64,000 nt of DNA, from assembly GCF_013839425.1 (NCBI RefSeq), contig NZ_JACDNP010000011.1, positions 1-64,000 of the forward strand, in the 5' to 3' direction. Below, piece after piece: positions 19,350 through 28,208 of the stretch. This DNA comes from Halorhabdus salina (GTDB taxonomy: Archaea; Halobacteriota; Halobacteria; Halobacteriales; Haloarculaceae). Every line of letters begins with the position of its first letter. The stretch's first letter is position 1. A program made the position numbers and the translations under genes. The notes under the pieces were generated by a model. That model was not told the origin of the DNA. It ran no database searches and was given only the letters and a program-made list of their open reading frames with translations.

Positions 19350-19402
19350 ATCAAGGGTTGTTACCGCACAGCTGGACAGTCAATTTCACGGAGTCCAATA
19401 GT

Positions 19403-20392
19403 TCACCAGCGATGGTGTACGGTGTCGTAGAGATATTTCTCGTAGATGTCCCTGACTGCGCCGTGGGTTTCGTGTGAGAGCGGATCGAAATCCGCGGAAG
19501 CGGCGTTCTGCTCGACGTGTGCCGGCGTCGTCGAGCCGGGGATGACCGTCGAGACGGCGTCGAAGTCCAGAATCCACCGGAGCGTGAACTGGGCCATCGT
19601 CATGTCGTCGGGAACGTATGGGCGCAGCTCGTCGACAGCGTCCAGTCCTGCCTCGAAGGGAACACCGGCGAAGGTCTCACCACCGGCGCGACCGACCCCG
19701 GCGTCGACGCCCTCCTCGGCGGCAGTCCTGCGGTGGTCGTCCTCGCCGAAGTCCTCGACGCCCTCGAAGGCGTCTGCGAGCAGCCCCGATGCCAGCGGGA
19801 CACGCACGATGATCCCGACGTCGTGGGCGGCCGCCCGCTCGAAGAACCGCTCGGCGGGGCGATGGCGGAACGGGTTGAAGATGAGCTGGACCGTCTCGAC
19901 GACGGGATACTCGATGGCCTTGGCCGCTTCTTCGACCTTCTCGACGCTGACACCGGCGTGGGCGATCTCGCCTTCCTCGCGCAGTTGCTCCAGCGTTTCG
20001 AACGTGGTTGGGTCATAGAAGGCCTGCGTCTCCGGGCAGTGCAACTGGACGAGGTCAAGGGTCTCGACACCGAGGCGCTCTTTCGAGCCCGCGATCGAGT
20101 CCCGGAGCCCGTCCGCCGAGTGGCCACCGTCCTCGTCGGGGGCGGCCTTCGTCGGGACGAAGACGTCATCGCGACCCACCTCGGAAAGCACCTCGCCGAT
20201 GAGTCGTTCGGCCCGACCGTTACCGTACACTTCCGCCGTGTCGAGCAGATTGACACCTGCATCGAGGGCTGTGCGGATCGCGTCGCTGGCCTGTTCGTCA
20301 CTAACTGATTCCCAGGAGGGGCCGACGTTCCACGTGCCGAGACCGATCGCCGAGACGTCGCGTTGGGTCGAACCGAGTGGACGGTACTCCAT
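19403..20392 (-). CDS. Aldo/keto reductase
   Basis: The 329-residue (beta/alpha)8 oxidoreductase starts MEYRPLGSTQRDVSAIGLGTW, the normal beginning of the family. The catalytic Asp and Tyr lie in LLDTAEVYGNG (residues 49-59), and Lys in PTKAAPDEDGG. The GVSVEKVEEA segment and the C-terminal cofactor motif VIPGSTTPAHVEQN are present. Such enzymes reduce aldehydes or ketones with NAD(P)H. The substrate is unknown. The longer open frame to 20737 runs opposite ileS and is not coding. It is divergent from ileS, with about 120 bases between starts. Confidence 0.9.
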   Translation of the reverse strand: MEYRPLGSTQRDVSAIGLGTWNVGPSWESVSDEQASDAIRTALDAGVNLLDTAEVYGNGRAERLIGEVLSEVGRDDVFVPTKAAPDEDGGHSADGLRDSIAGSKERLGVETLDLVQLHCPETQAFYDPTTFETLEQLREEGEIAHAGVSVEKVEEAAKAIEYPVVETVQLIFNPFRHRPAERFFERAAAHDVGIIVRVPLASGLLADAFEGVEDFGEDDHRRTAAEEGVDAGVGRAGGETFAGVPFEAGLDAVDELRPYVPDDMTMAQFTLRWILDFDAVSTVIPGSTTPAHVEQNAASADFDPLSHETHGAVRDIYEKYLYDTVHHRW

Positions 20393-20514
20393 ACGTGGAC
20401 GATCGGGTGCCGCCGCGAAAAAGCCGAGGGTCGTTTCGGGGACAGCGGCCACTGGGAAGACCGGGGGCGCGTGGGATCGATTCTCATTTAATGCCGGCGG
20501 CAGTGTAAACGGGT

Positions 20515-23500
20515 ATGACAGACGCCGAGGACCACGCCCCGGAGTCGCCGCCGGCCTACGACCGGTTCGGCGACGTGGCCGACCAGTACGATCCCGACAG
20601 CGTCCACGAGCGGGTGGTCGCCCACTGGGATGCCGTCGACGCCTACGAGCAGACCAAGGATCATCGATCCGACGGCGAGGATTTCTTCTTCGTCGACGGC
20701 CCGCCCTACACCTCCGGGGCAGCCCACATGGGCACAACCTGGAACAAGACGCTAAAGGACGTCTACATCCGGTATCTCCGGATGCAAGGCTACGACGTGA
20801 CCGATCGGCCGGGCTATGACATGCACGGCCTGCCCATCGAGACGAAGGTCGAGGAGAAACTCGACTTCGAGAACAAAAAGGACATCCAGGAGTTCGGCGA
20901 GGAGGCGTTCATCGAGGAGTGCAAGGACTTCGCCGAGGAGCAACTCGTCGGCCTCCAGGAGGACTTCGAGTCCTTCGGCGTCTGGATGGACTGGGACAAC
21001 CCCTACAAGACGATCTCTCCGGAGTACATGGAGGGTGCCTGGTGGGGCTTTTCCCAGGCCCACGAGCGCGGTCTGGTCGAGCAAGGCAAACGGTCGATTT
21101 CGCAGTGTCCCCGGTGTGAAACTGCCATCGCCAACAACGAGGTCGAGTACGAGGACGTTTCGGACCCGTCGATCTACGTCAAATTCGACTTACAGGACCG
21201 CGAGGGCAGCCTCGTCATCTGGACGACGACGCCCTGGACGATCCCCGCGAACACCTTCGTCGCGGTCGACGAGGAGTTGACGTACCAGGGTGTCCGTGCC
21301 CACAAGGGGGACGACAGCGAGGTTCTCTGGATCGCCGAGTCCTGCGTCGAGGACGTCCTCTCGAAGGGGCGCTACGATGACTACGAAGTAATCGACCAGG
21401 CGACCGGCGAGGAGATGGTCGGCTGGAAATACGAACACCCACTGCGGGAGGCAGTCCCCGACGCGCCCGAGGGCGAAGACGCACTGCAGGTCTACACCGC
21501 CGACTACGTCGAGGCCGACCGGACTGGGCTGGTCCACTCAGCGCCCGGCCACGGTGAGGAGGACTTTGCGCGTGGCGAGGACCTCGGCCTGGACGTGTTC
21601 TGTCCGGTCGGTGGCAACGGTGTCTACGACGAATCGGCCGGTGCCTACGCCGGTCAGTTCGTCAAGGACGCCGACGAGACGATCATGGACGACCTCGAAG
21701 CGAACGGCAATCTCCTCTCTCGCGGGACGACCCACCACAGCTATGGCCACTGCTGGCGGTGTGACACGGGAATCATCCAGATCGTCACCGACCAGTGGTT
21801 CATCACGGTCACGGACATCAAAGACGAGATGCTCGCAAACATCGAGGACAGCGAGTGGCATCCCGACTGGGCGCGGGACAATCGCTTCCGGGACTTCGTC
21901 GAGGAAGCGCCCGACTGGAACGTTTCCCGGCAGCGGTACTGGGGGATCCCCCTGCCAATTTGGCTTCCGAGCGAGGCGCGAAGCGCCTCGGAACCGTCGA
22001 GCGGGCAGGGCCCGCGAGACCCGGTCGAGTGGAGCGGCGATATGGACGACGCCATCGTCATCGGCGACCGGGAGGAACTCGCCGATCGGGTCGATCAGGA
22101 CATCGATTCCGAGACGGTCGACCTCCACAAGGGGACCGTCGACGAGTTGACGATCACCGAGGACGGGGTGACCTACGAGCGTGTCCCGGACGTCTTCGAT
22201 GTCTGGCTCGACTCCTCTGTGGCCTCCTGGGGAACGCTGAACTACCCGGATCAGACCGAGGACTTCGAGGAACTGTGGCCCGCCGATCTCATCATGGAGG
22301 CCCACGACCAGACTCGCGGGTGGTTCTGGTCCCAGCTCGGGATGGGGACCGCGGCGGTCGGTGAGATCCCCTACGACGAGGTGTTGATGCACGGCTACGC
22401 GCTGATGCCCGATGGCCGCGGGATGTCCAAATCGAAGGGCATCACCGTCGAGCCACAGGAGGCCATCGACGAGGGCGGGGCGGATCCGATGCGGGCGTTC
22501 CTGCTTGCCCAGAACCCCCAGGGCGAGGACATGCGCTTCTCCTGGGAGGGGATGGACTCGATGGGGCGCAACCTCAACATCCTCTGGAACGTCTTCCGGT
22601 TCCCGCTGCCGTACATGCGGATAGATGGGTTCGACCCAGCGGAAATCACCGTCGAGGACGCAGATCTCGAAGAAATAGACGAATGGGTCCTCTCGCGACT
22701 CCAGACCGTCGAGGCCGAGATGACCGAACACTTCGAGGATCGCCGGCAGGACCGGGCCATCGAGACGTTGATGGACTTCGTCGTCGAAGACGTCTCCCGC
22801 TTCTACGTCCAGGCCGTCCGCGATCGCGTCTGGCAAGAGGGCGATGATGGCTCGAAGGAGGCCGCCTACGCCACCCTCTATCGCGTCCTCGAAGAGACCG
22901 TCGCACTGCTGGCCCCGTTCACGCCGTTCATCGCCGAGGAGATCTACCAGTATCTGACGGGCGACGCCGGCTACGACACGGTCCACATGTGTGACTGGCC
23001 GGAACCCGATGGGACGTTGCGGGACGTGGGCCTGGAAGACGAGATCGAAGTCGTCCGGGCCGTCGAGGAGGCTGGCTCGAACGCCCGCCAACAGGCCGAA
23101 CGGAAGCTCCGATGGCCGGTCAAGCGCGTCGTGGTCGACGTCGACGACCAGGAAGTCGGTGGCTCCATCGAGTTGCAGGCCGGTCTCCTGGCTGACCGCC
23201 TGAATGCACGGTCGATCGAGGTCGTCGGCCCCGAGGAGGAATGGGGCGAACTCACCTACAGCGCCGAGGCTGACATGAGCAAACTCGGCCCCGCGTTCGG
23301 CGACGACGCCGGCACAATCATGAACGCGCTCAACGATGCCAGCGTCGCCGAGCCGACGGTCGCGGCCCTGGAGTCGGCCGTTGGGAGCGAGTTGGACCAA
23401 GGTGTCGATCTCGAGGCGGAGATGGTCGAGTTCGTCCGCAACACACCCGAAGGTGTCGCGAGCACGGAGTTCGAGGCCCTGGATGGCGGTGGCGTGGTCT

Positions 23501-23784
23501 ACGTCGACACCACGCTGACCGAAGACATCGAGAGCGAGGGCTACGCTCGCGAGGTGATCCGCCGGGTCCAGGAGATGCGCAAGGACCTCGATCTGGAGAT
23601 GGACGCGAGAATTCGCGTCGAATACGAGATTGCGGACGACCGGGTGGCGGAACTGGTCAAAGAGCGCGAGGACCTCATCGCCGAAGAGGTCCGGGCCGAC
23701 GCCTTCGGCGGCGTCAAAGACGGATACCGAAAAGAGTGGGAGATCGAGGGTGTCGACGCGGAAATCGCGGTCGCGGAAGTCTGA
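20515..23784 (+). CDS. ileS: Isoleucyl-tRNA synthetase
   Basis: The 1089-residue class I synthetase charges tRNA-Ile. The HIGH-like motif is PPYTSGAAHMGT (residues 62-73) and KMSKS appears as GRGMSKSKG (near 638-646). The CP1 editing domain has WTTTPWTIPANT. A CPRCE zinc motif and the anticodon-binding domain (after about 720) follow. The C-terminal part is the long archaeal/eukaryal form. One oddity: about 20 residues between PLPIW and EWSGDMDDA (nucleotides 21970-22021) are encoded by two adjacent palindromes and look inserted. The reading frame is kept. Confidence 0.96.
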   Translation: MTDAEDHAPESPPAYDRFGDVADQYDPDSVHERVVAHWDAVDAYEQTKDHRSDGEDFFFVDGPPYTSGAAHMGTTWNKTLKDVYIRYLRMQGYDVTDRPGYDMHGLPIETKVEEKLDFENKKDIQEFGEEAFIEECKDFAEEQLVGLQEDFESFGVWMDWDNPYKTISPEYMEGAWWGFSQAHERGLVEQGKRSISQCPRCETAIANNEVEYEDVSDPSIYVKFDLQDREGSLVIWTTTPWTIPANTFVAVDEELTYQGVRAHKGDDSEVLWIAESCVEDVLSKGRYDDYEVIDQATGEEMVGWKYEHPLREAVPDAPEGEDALQVYTADYVEADRTGLVHSAPGHGEEDFARGEDLGLDVFCPVGGNGVYDESAGAYAGQFVKDADETIMDDLEANGNLLSRGTTHHSYGHCWRCDTGIIQIVTDQWFITVTDIKDEMLANIEDSEWHPDWARDNRFRDFVEEAPDWNVSRQRYWGIPLPIWLPSEARSASEPSSGQGPRDPVEWSGDMDDAIVIGDREELADRVDQDIDSETVDLHKGTVDELTITEDGVTYERVPDVFDVWLDSSVASWGTLNYPDQTEDFEELWPADLIMEAHDQTRGWFWSQLGMGTAAVGEIPYDEVLMHGYALMPDGRGMSKSKGITVEPQEAIDEGGADPMRAFLLAQNPQGEDMRFSWEGMDSMGRNLNILWNVFRFPLPYMRIDGFDPAEITVEDADLEEIDEWVLSRLQTVEAEMTEHFEDRRQDRAIETLMDFVVEDVSRFYVQAVRDRVWQEGDDGSKEAAYATLYRVLEETVALLAPFTPFIAEEIYQYLTGDAGYDTVHMCDWPEPDGTLRDVGLEDEIEVVRAVEEAGSNARQQAERKLRWPVKRVVVDVDDQEVGGSIELQAGLLADRLNARSIEVVGPEEEWGELTYSAEADMSKLGPAFGDDAGTIMNALNDASVAEPTVAALESAVGSELDQGVDLEAEMVEFVRNTPEGVASTEFEALDGGGVVYVDTTLTEDIESEGYAREVIRRVQEMRKDLDLEMDARIRVEYEIADDRVAELVKEREDLIAEEVRADAFGGVKDGYRKEWEIEGVDAEIAVAEV
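21970..22021 (+). repeat. Two palindromes inserted in frame within ileS
   Basis: Within ileS the DNA contains GAGGCGC-GAA-GCGCCTC directly followed by GCGGGC-AGG-GCCCGC. Each could form a perfect hairpin with a 3-base loop. Together they encode about 17-20 residues (segment SEARSASEPSSGQGPRD) unlike the surrounding synthetase sequence. Similar short stem-loop units occur just after ileS and downstream of tRNA-Lys. It reads as an in-frame insertion of palindromic filler. Confidence 0.6.
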
Positions 23785-24056
23785 GATCGGCGCGAGTATA
23801 CGCGGCCCCTGGCCGCGTTTCTCTCGGCGCGAACGGCGGAGCCGTGAGCGCCGAGGTTTTTTGGTCCAGATTTTTGCCGCGAGAGGGTGGCCGAGTGGAA
23901 CGAGGCCGCCGGGCACTCGAACGGCGACGCCGTGAGAGTGGTGCCCGAAGCGAGTTTTGCGAGCGAGGACACCCGAGCGGCAAAAAGGTGGTGGCGGGAT
24001 CGAGGGGATCGAGGAAGTCTAACAGCCGTCCACTGTGTCGGGGAGTCCGAGGCTAG
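23785..24056. repeat. Intergenic region of short inverted repeats after ileS
   Basis: The 272 bases between ileS and the pilin-like gene (which end tail to tail) carry no convincing gene. They hold several short inverted units, for example CGCGGCC-CCT-GGCCGCG and GGCG-(N)-CGCC around AACGGCGGAGCCGTG. Two TTTTTTGG / TTTTTGCC runs near 23858-23880 could terminate ileS transcription. A GGTGGCCGAGTGG word mimics a tRNA D-arm but no tRNA folds. Confidence 0.45.
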
Positions 24057-25493
24057 CTACTCCTCGTATATCGTCACGTTCCGAAACTGTGAGATACCGT
24101 TTCCACCCGCGTCATCGTCGTTAACGAAGACAAGATGAGTGACGGTTTCGCCATTGGATGCCAGCGCCGACGAAGCGTCGATCTCGTAGCGGACCCAACC
24201 GTCGCCGCTCGAATAGGCTGGATTGGCCTCACTGGCCCACGACTGATTGCCGTAGAAGCGCACGAACCGCGATTCCGTCTCTGATTCGTCGGTTTCCAGG
24301 CCGACGCCGTGGATCTCACCCTGGCTCGTTGCGTTGAATTCGACCGCGAGGACGGTCTTGTCGGTGACGGTTTTGTTGATCGGCACGTACGTCCACGTGT
24401 TTTCCGAGAGAGTCAGCTTCGCGTTGTCGTCGCTGACCGCCGTGCCGAAGTCCTTGTCCTGCGTGCCGTAGCTCCGAACGGGTTCGGTGACAGTGGCCCC
24501 GTCGACACTGAATTCGAACTGTATCGACGAATCCTGCGAGAGTGATTCGTAGGCGCGGATATTCCGGAACTGGGAATTACTCGGCCGTTTAGTTTCGTTG
24601 TCGACGTCGTTGACGAGGGCAAGGGAGGGAGTCTGCCCGTGCAGTGATCGGTCATAAAGTTCCCCGACAGGGATCTCGTAGTGCACCCAACCATCTCCAG
24701 TCTCGTACTCGCCGTACTCGATGCCCCAGGGCTGTGAGCCGAGCAACGTGAAAATCCGGTTACTGGAGATGCTGTCGTCGGTCTCGAAGCCGATCCCGTG
24801 GATTTCCCCGGCGTTCGTCGCTCGAAAGTCAAATTCCAGGACCGTTTGGGCAGTGACGTTGTACTCGAAGTCGAGTAGCTTCCAGGTGTTGTTCTTGAGA
24901 GTGACCTCTCTTTCCCCCATCGTAGACGTGAATTCGGCATCGGCATCCTGTCCGCCGCCGTACGATCGAACAGTCGTCGCGTCGAATCGAAGATAGGCGG
25001 GGACCGTGCCCTCCCGGGGCGGCGTTGCTGTGTACACGAGCGAAGATGTATCACCCTGCTCCCAGACGAGTTGAGCGTCCTGGGACGCTGCCGGATACAG
25101 TGGGCCGATCTGCGTCCCGGCAGCGAGACGCTGGTCGGCGACGAACGCCGAGAGCGGATACGACCGCCCATCGAGTCGGACAGACAGGCGATCGACGTCG
25201 ATGGTATCGCCGTTCTGATGGCGGATGACGAGCCCATTATCGGCAGTATAGTCCGTCTCGAAGGACGCTATCGGTGGCTCCGCTTGGAACGGTTCGGCGA
25301 GACCGAGTGCAAATATAGAGACGGTGATCCCGAGGGCGATCGCGATCGCGACCAGCAGCACGTTCGCCACGACGGGTGTCATGGCCCGGTCGCCCCCAGT
25401 CTGGTCTGGCCGTCGCGAGCGTAGATCGTCGTCTCGAGGAGGGGACTCGTCAGTGCCACCCACGAAAGCAGTCAACTCACCACCGATTCGCAT
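24057..25493 (-). CDS. Pilin-like surface protein with two tandem domains
   Basis: The 478-residue protein begins with a hydrophilic leader of about 37 residues (with RSRRP) ending DRA, then MTPVVANVLLVAIAIALGI. This is the class III (type IV pilin) signal of haloarchaea, with cleavage expected between Ala37 and Met38. The extracellular part has two copies of a beta-rich domain, about residues 165-310 and 330-478. Both share NxTW...T.VLE(F/V)(D/E)F(R/N)AT, then EIHG(I/V)G(F/L)ETD, a Trp in QPW or QSW, GDGW(V)xYEI, and SQFRN(I/V). The pattern resembles non-catalytic carbohydrate-binding modules attached to bacterial polysaccharidases. I infer an adhesive or substrate-binding pilus subunit. It is convergent with ileS and divergent from the MFS gene. 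Confidence 0.75.
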   Translation of the reverse strand: MRIGGELTAFVGGTDESPPRDDDLRSRRPDQTGGDRAMTPVVANVLLVAIAIALGITVSIFALGLAEPFQAEPPIASFETDYTADNGLVIRHQNGDTIDVDRLSVRLDGRSYPLSAFVADQRLAAGTQIGPLYPAASQDAQLVWEQGDTSSLVYTATPPREGTVPAYLRFDATTVRSYGGGQDADAEFTSTMGEREVTLKNNTWKLLDFEYNVTAQTVLEFDFRATNAGEIHGIGFETDDSISSNRIFTLLGSQPWGIEYGEYETGDGWVHYEIPVGELYDRSLHGQTPSLALVNDVDNETKRPSNSQFRNIRAYESLSQDSSIQFEFSVDGATVTEPVRSYGTQDKDFGTAVSDDNAKLTLSENTWTYVPINKTVTDKTVLAVEFNATSQGEIHGVGLETDESETESRFVRFYGNQSWASEANPAYSSGDGWVRYEIDASSALASNGETVTHLVFVNDDDAGGNGISQFRNVTIYEE

Positions 25494-25565
25494 AGCCTAC
25501 CTTACGCAACCACCCCCAAAGTAATTGGGTGCGACGACAGCGAGACAGCAGAAAGCCGAAAGCGA

Positions 25566-26864
25566 GTGTCGGAAGACTTTACCGCCTCTCTGAGAGGAAT
25601 ACCGATAGAGGTGACGGGTAACCGAGACGACGATCGAGGGGGATTAGTGTCGGGGAGCAGAGGGACGCTGCTGGTGAGCGTCGCCGCCGGCTGGTTTCTC
25701 GCGCTCGGGTTGCGCTTCGTGCTGCCAGCCATCTTGCCGACGATCACAGCGTCGTTCCCCGCGACGACCGAAACCCAGGCCGGACTGGCGGTTACGGTCC
25801 TGTGGGCCGCCTACGGCGTCCTGCAGTTCCCGGCGGGGATCACCGCCGATCGAATCGGCGAAGGACGGGTTCTGACGGCGAGCCTGCTGCTTTCGGCTGT
25901 CGGCGTGCTCGCCTTTTCCGTGACGCCGACCTTCTCGTTGTTCGTGCTCGCGATGGGGCTATTCGGGGCCGCAACCGGCCTGTACGGCCCGCCACGTGGA
26001 ACCTTGCTCACACGGGTGTTCGACAGCCGTGCCGATCGGGCGCTCGGCGCGACGCTGGCCGCCGGGAGCCTCGGTGCAGCCGTCCTCCCGGCACTTGCGG
26101 CGGTACTCGTCGAGGGACTCGGCTGGCGGACGACGCTTGCGCTCACCGCGCCCGGGTTCGTCGTCGCTGCACTGTTCGTCTATCGGAGCACACAGAGACC
26201 CGACGGGCAACCGGATGGGGAACGCGCGGACGGCAGTTCGAGCGCCAAGGAAGGCGGCCCGTCGGTCCTGGGCGCGATCAAAATCGCCGGACAGTCAGTC
26301 TGTCGCTATCGGACAGGACTCGCGGTCCTTGCAGCGATCATCATGTACTTTGGCTATCAGGGAGTTACCGCGCTGGCGACGACATACCTCGTCACGGAGA
26401 AGGGATTCGCCCAGTCCGGCGCAGGCGTATTATTCGGCGGCCTGTTCGTCGTCGGCGCACTGTCCCAGTGGCTAGCCGGGAGAGTCGCCCAGCAGCGGCG
26501 ATCAGCCCGCGTCCTTGCGGCCATCGCTGCAGTGAGCGTCCTCCCGCTGGTCGGGCTGGTCGTCTTCGAAAATCGGCTCCTCGTGGCCGCGAGCACGCTC
26601 TTAATCGGCGTTCGGATGGGATTCGCACCGGTTTCGAACGCGTTCATCATCGACCACCTACCGGCCGAAGTCGAAGGGACGGCCTGGGGGACGGTCAGGA
26701 CCGCCCTGTTCGTCGTGAGTTCCGTCGCTTCGACGGTCGTCGGCGTGCTCGCTGACGCCGGCCAGTTCGACGGCGCAATCCTCCTGTTGGCCGGCCTGAC
26801 CGGGGGCGCGGCAGGCATCTACCTAACATTGCCGTCCTGTGAGTTCTCCAGCGGACTTCGGTGA
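25566..26864 (+). CDS. MFS transporter, probable exporter
   Basis: This 432-residue polytopic protein has twelve predicted helices. The MFS loop 2-3 motif appears as GITADRIGEGRV, and the first helix has GWFLALGLRFVLPAI. A hydrophilic central loop (about 205-232, RPDGQPDGERADG) divides the two halves. It begins with GTG at 25566; no ATG is available nearby. The substrate cannot be predicted. The last residues and stop run into the remnant of nikR that follows, so the C-terminus may have been altered. Confidence 0.85.
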   Translation: MSEDFTASLRGIPIEVTGNRDDDRGGLVSGSRGTLLVSVAAGWFLALGLRFVLPAILPTITASFPATTETQAGLAVTVLWAAYGVLQFPAGITADRIGEGRVLTASLLLSAVGVLAFSVTPTFSLFVLAMGLFGAATGLYGPPRGTLLTRVFDSRADRALGATLAAGSLGAAVLPALAAVLVEGLGWRTTLALTAPGFVVAALFVYRSTQRPDGQPDGERADGSSSAKEGGPSVLGAIKIAGQSVCRYRTGLAVLAAIIMYFGYQGVTALATTYLVTEKGFAQSGAGVLFGGLFVVGALSQWLAGRVAQQRRSARVLAAIAAVSVLPLVGLVVFENRLLVAASTLLIGVRMGFAPVSNAFIIDHLPAEVEGTAWGTVRTALFVVSSVASTVVGVLADAGQFDGAILLLAGLTGGAAGIYLTLPSCEFSSGLR

Positions 26865-27015
26865 CCGTCACCATAAGCCGCGGCCTGCCAAAGCGGCGTC
26901 ATCGAGCACGTCGAGTCACTCCCGACTGGCGTCCCGGAGACCTCACTGCGCCTGCTGTCGCCGTGCTCCTCGGCGAACTGGCCCCAAGCCGTCCACTATT
27001 GACGGTTGGCACCGT
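26863..27015 (-). pseudogene. Decayed partial copy of nikR 5' region
   Basis: This stretch matches the region from 27872 to 28088, which encodes the N-terminal half of nikR and its promoter. Shared words in the same order include GACCGTCACC, GACTGGCGTCCCGGA, GCCGTGCTCCT(C)GGCGAACTG (one to two mismatches) and a promoter-side CCGT..TATT.ACGGTTGGCA. About 60 bases present in the intact copy are missing. No reading frame survives. It is a degenerate duplicate lying about 1 kb from the better copy. Confidence 0.7.
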
Positions 27016-27137
27016 GGTTGCGGAACTCACAGAGTCTCCCGATCGTCGCGGGTCGCTAGCATTGTAGACACACCTGACCAACCCCGTTTCAGGACGGAAA
27101 ACGACGGTGCCTGGAGCCCGGATACGAACCGCCCTCA

Positions 27138-27630
27138 ATGGGTCGAACAGAAGGGGTGTTCTCTTCGGAGTACTGCGCCGGGATCGGACCCAACGAGGAT
27201 AGTGAAATACTGGTCGACGCGCTGTCGTATGACGCCACTGAGGACGCCCGGATTCTGGAACTGGGCTGTAGCTCGGGCCGGCATCTCGAAGCCCTCCGGC
27301 GGGCCAGCTATGAGAACCTGACCGGAGTCGACCTCAACCACGATGCACTGGACGTGATGGCCGAGTACTTCCCCCGGACCGTTGAGCCGGGGACCTTCCA
27401 TATCGGCGCGATCGAGGATATCCTACCCGAGTTGGAAACAGGAGCCTTCGACGTGGTCTACTCGGCCGAGACGCTCAAACACGTCCACCCCGAGGAGACG
27501 GTCGTCTTCGAGAAAGTACTCCGGGTGACCGACGATCTGCTGGTCACCGCCGAGAACGGCGGCAACGCCCCGACCGGGGACGCTCGGGCGCGGACGTGTC
27601 TGGCGTCAACGGCGAGTTCCCGCGCTATCA
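27138..27630 (+). pseudogene. Broken class I SAM-dependent methyltransferase
   Basis: The frame starting MGRTEGVFSSEYCAGI shows methyltransferase motif I (ILELGCSSGRHLEAL), the acidic loop TGVDLNHDALDVMAEYF, and motif IV region FDVVYSAETLKHVHPEE. After DDLLVTAENGGN the frame is lost. Sequence in another frame ([10 protein letters not shown] from about 27601) continues the expected protein, so there is an indel near 27575-27595. At 27628 the gene collides with the 3' end of the opposite nikR and stops resembling a methyltransferase. The long continuation of the first frame to 28265 is antisense to nikR and not coding. The target is unknown. Confidence 0.75.
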
Positions 27631-28049
27631 CTCGACGAGGTCCTGGCCGTCGTCCATCGGCAGCACGGAGTAACTACCGTCTGAATGTTTGTTGTCGCCC
27701 GAATCGAGCCGACGACCGTCGATATCGATTCGAGCGACCCATCGAGGACGAACAATTCGAGACAGAAGTTGTCGCCGACGTGGGTGTGGAAATTGGATTC
27801 GACGACGTCGTCGAATGCGTGGCGTATTTCCATCATATCGGACTCGACGCTGCCGGCCTGGTAGTCAAACAGGACCGTCACCGTTGCCATCAGTCGTCGG
27901 CCCTCGAGAGACTGGTCGTCGAATTCGTCGAGCAAGTCGCGACTGGCGTCCCGGATGACTTCGCTGCGACCGCTATAGCCGTGTTCCTCAGCGAACTGAT
28001 CGAGACGCTCGACCAGGTTGTCGGGCATCGAGACACTGACGATGGGCAT
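27628..28049 (-). pseudogene. nikR: NikR-type nickel-responsive regulator, frameshifted C-terminus
   Basis: The first 120 or so residues are a good NikR: ribbon-helix-helix DNA-binding domain ([19 protein letters not shown]) and ACT-like nickel domain. The metal ligands are His77, His88, His90 and Cys96, matching E. coli His76/87/89 and Cys95. After [11 protein letters not shown] the frame shifts. The expected ending [14 protein letters not shown]-stop is present one frame over, stopping at 27628-27630. A one-base loss near 27672-27680 explains it; the running frame instead stops at 27606. Only the last strand is affected, so partial function is possible. TATA-like TTAATATC lies near 28070-28077, so ATG 28049 is preferred. 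Confidence 0.75.
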
Positions 28050-28208
28050 AGGGAAAGGCACAGCCGTCCGATATTAACGGTTGGCATCAGCCCCTCGATC
28101 GGAGCGCCCGGCTCAGCGATCGTCCGAAATTTCAGAAGAAGCGTTCCAGAGCGATGTCGACGGACTCGAACACGTCGACATCGAGTGAGCGGGCAGTACC
28201 CGAACGCA

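Noticed and set aside
21538-23916. A 792-residue open frame on the minus strand opposite ileS
   Set aside because: It mirrors the codon pattern of ileS in GC-rich DNA, has no recognisable domain, and ileS is certain.
23880-23990. A tRNA-like stretch containing GGTGGCCGAGTGG after ileS
   Set aside because: The word resembles a tRNA-Ser/Leu D-arm, but no acceptor stem, anticodon arm or T-loop consensus can be folded around it.
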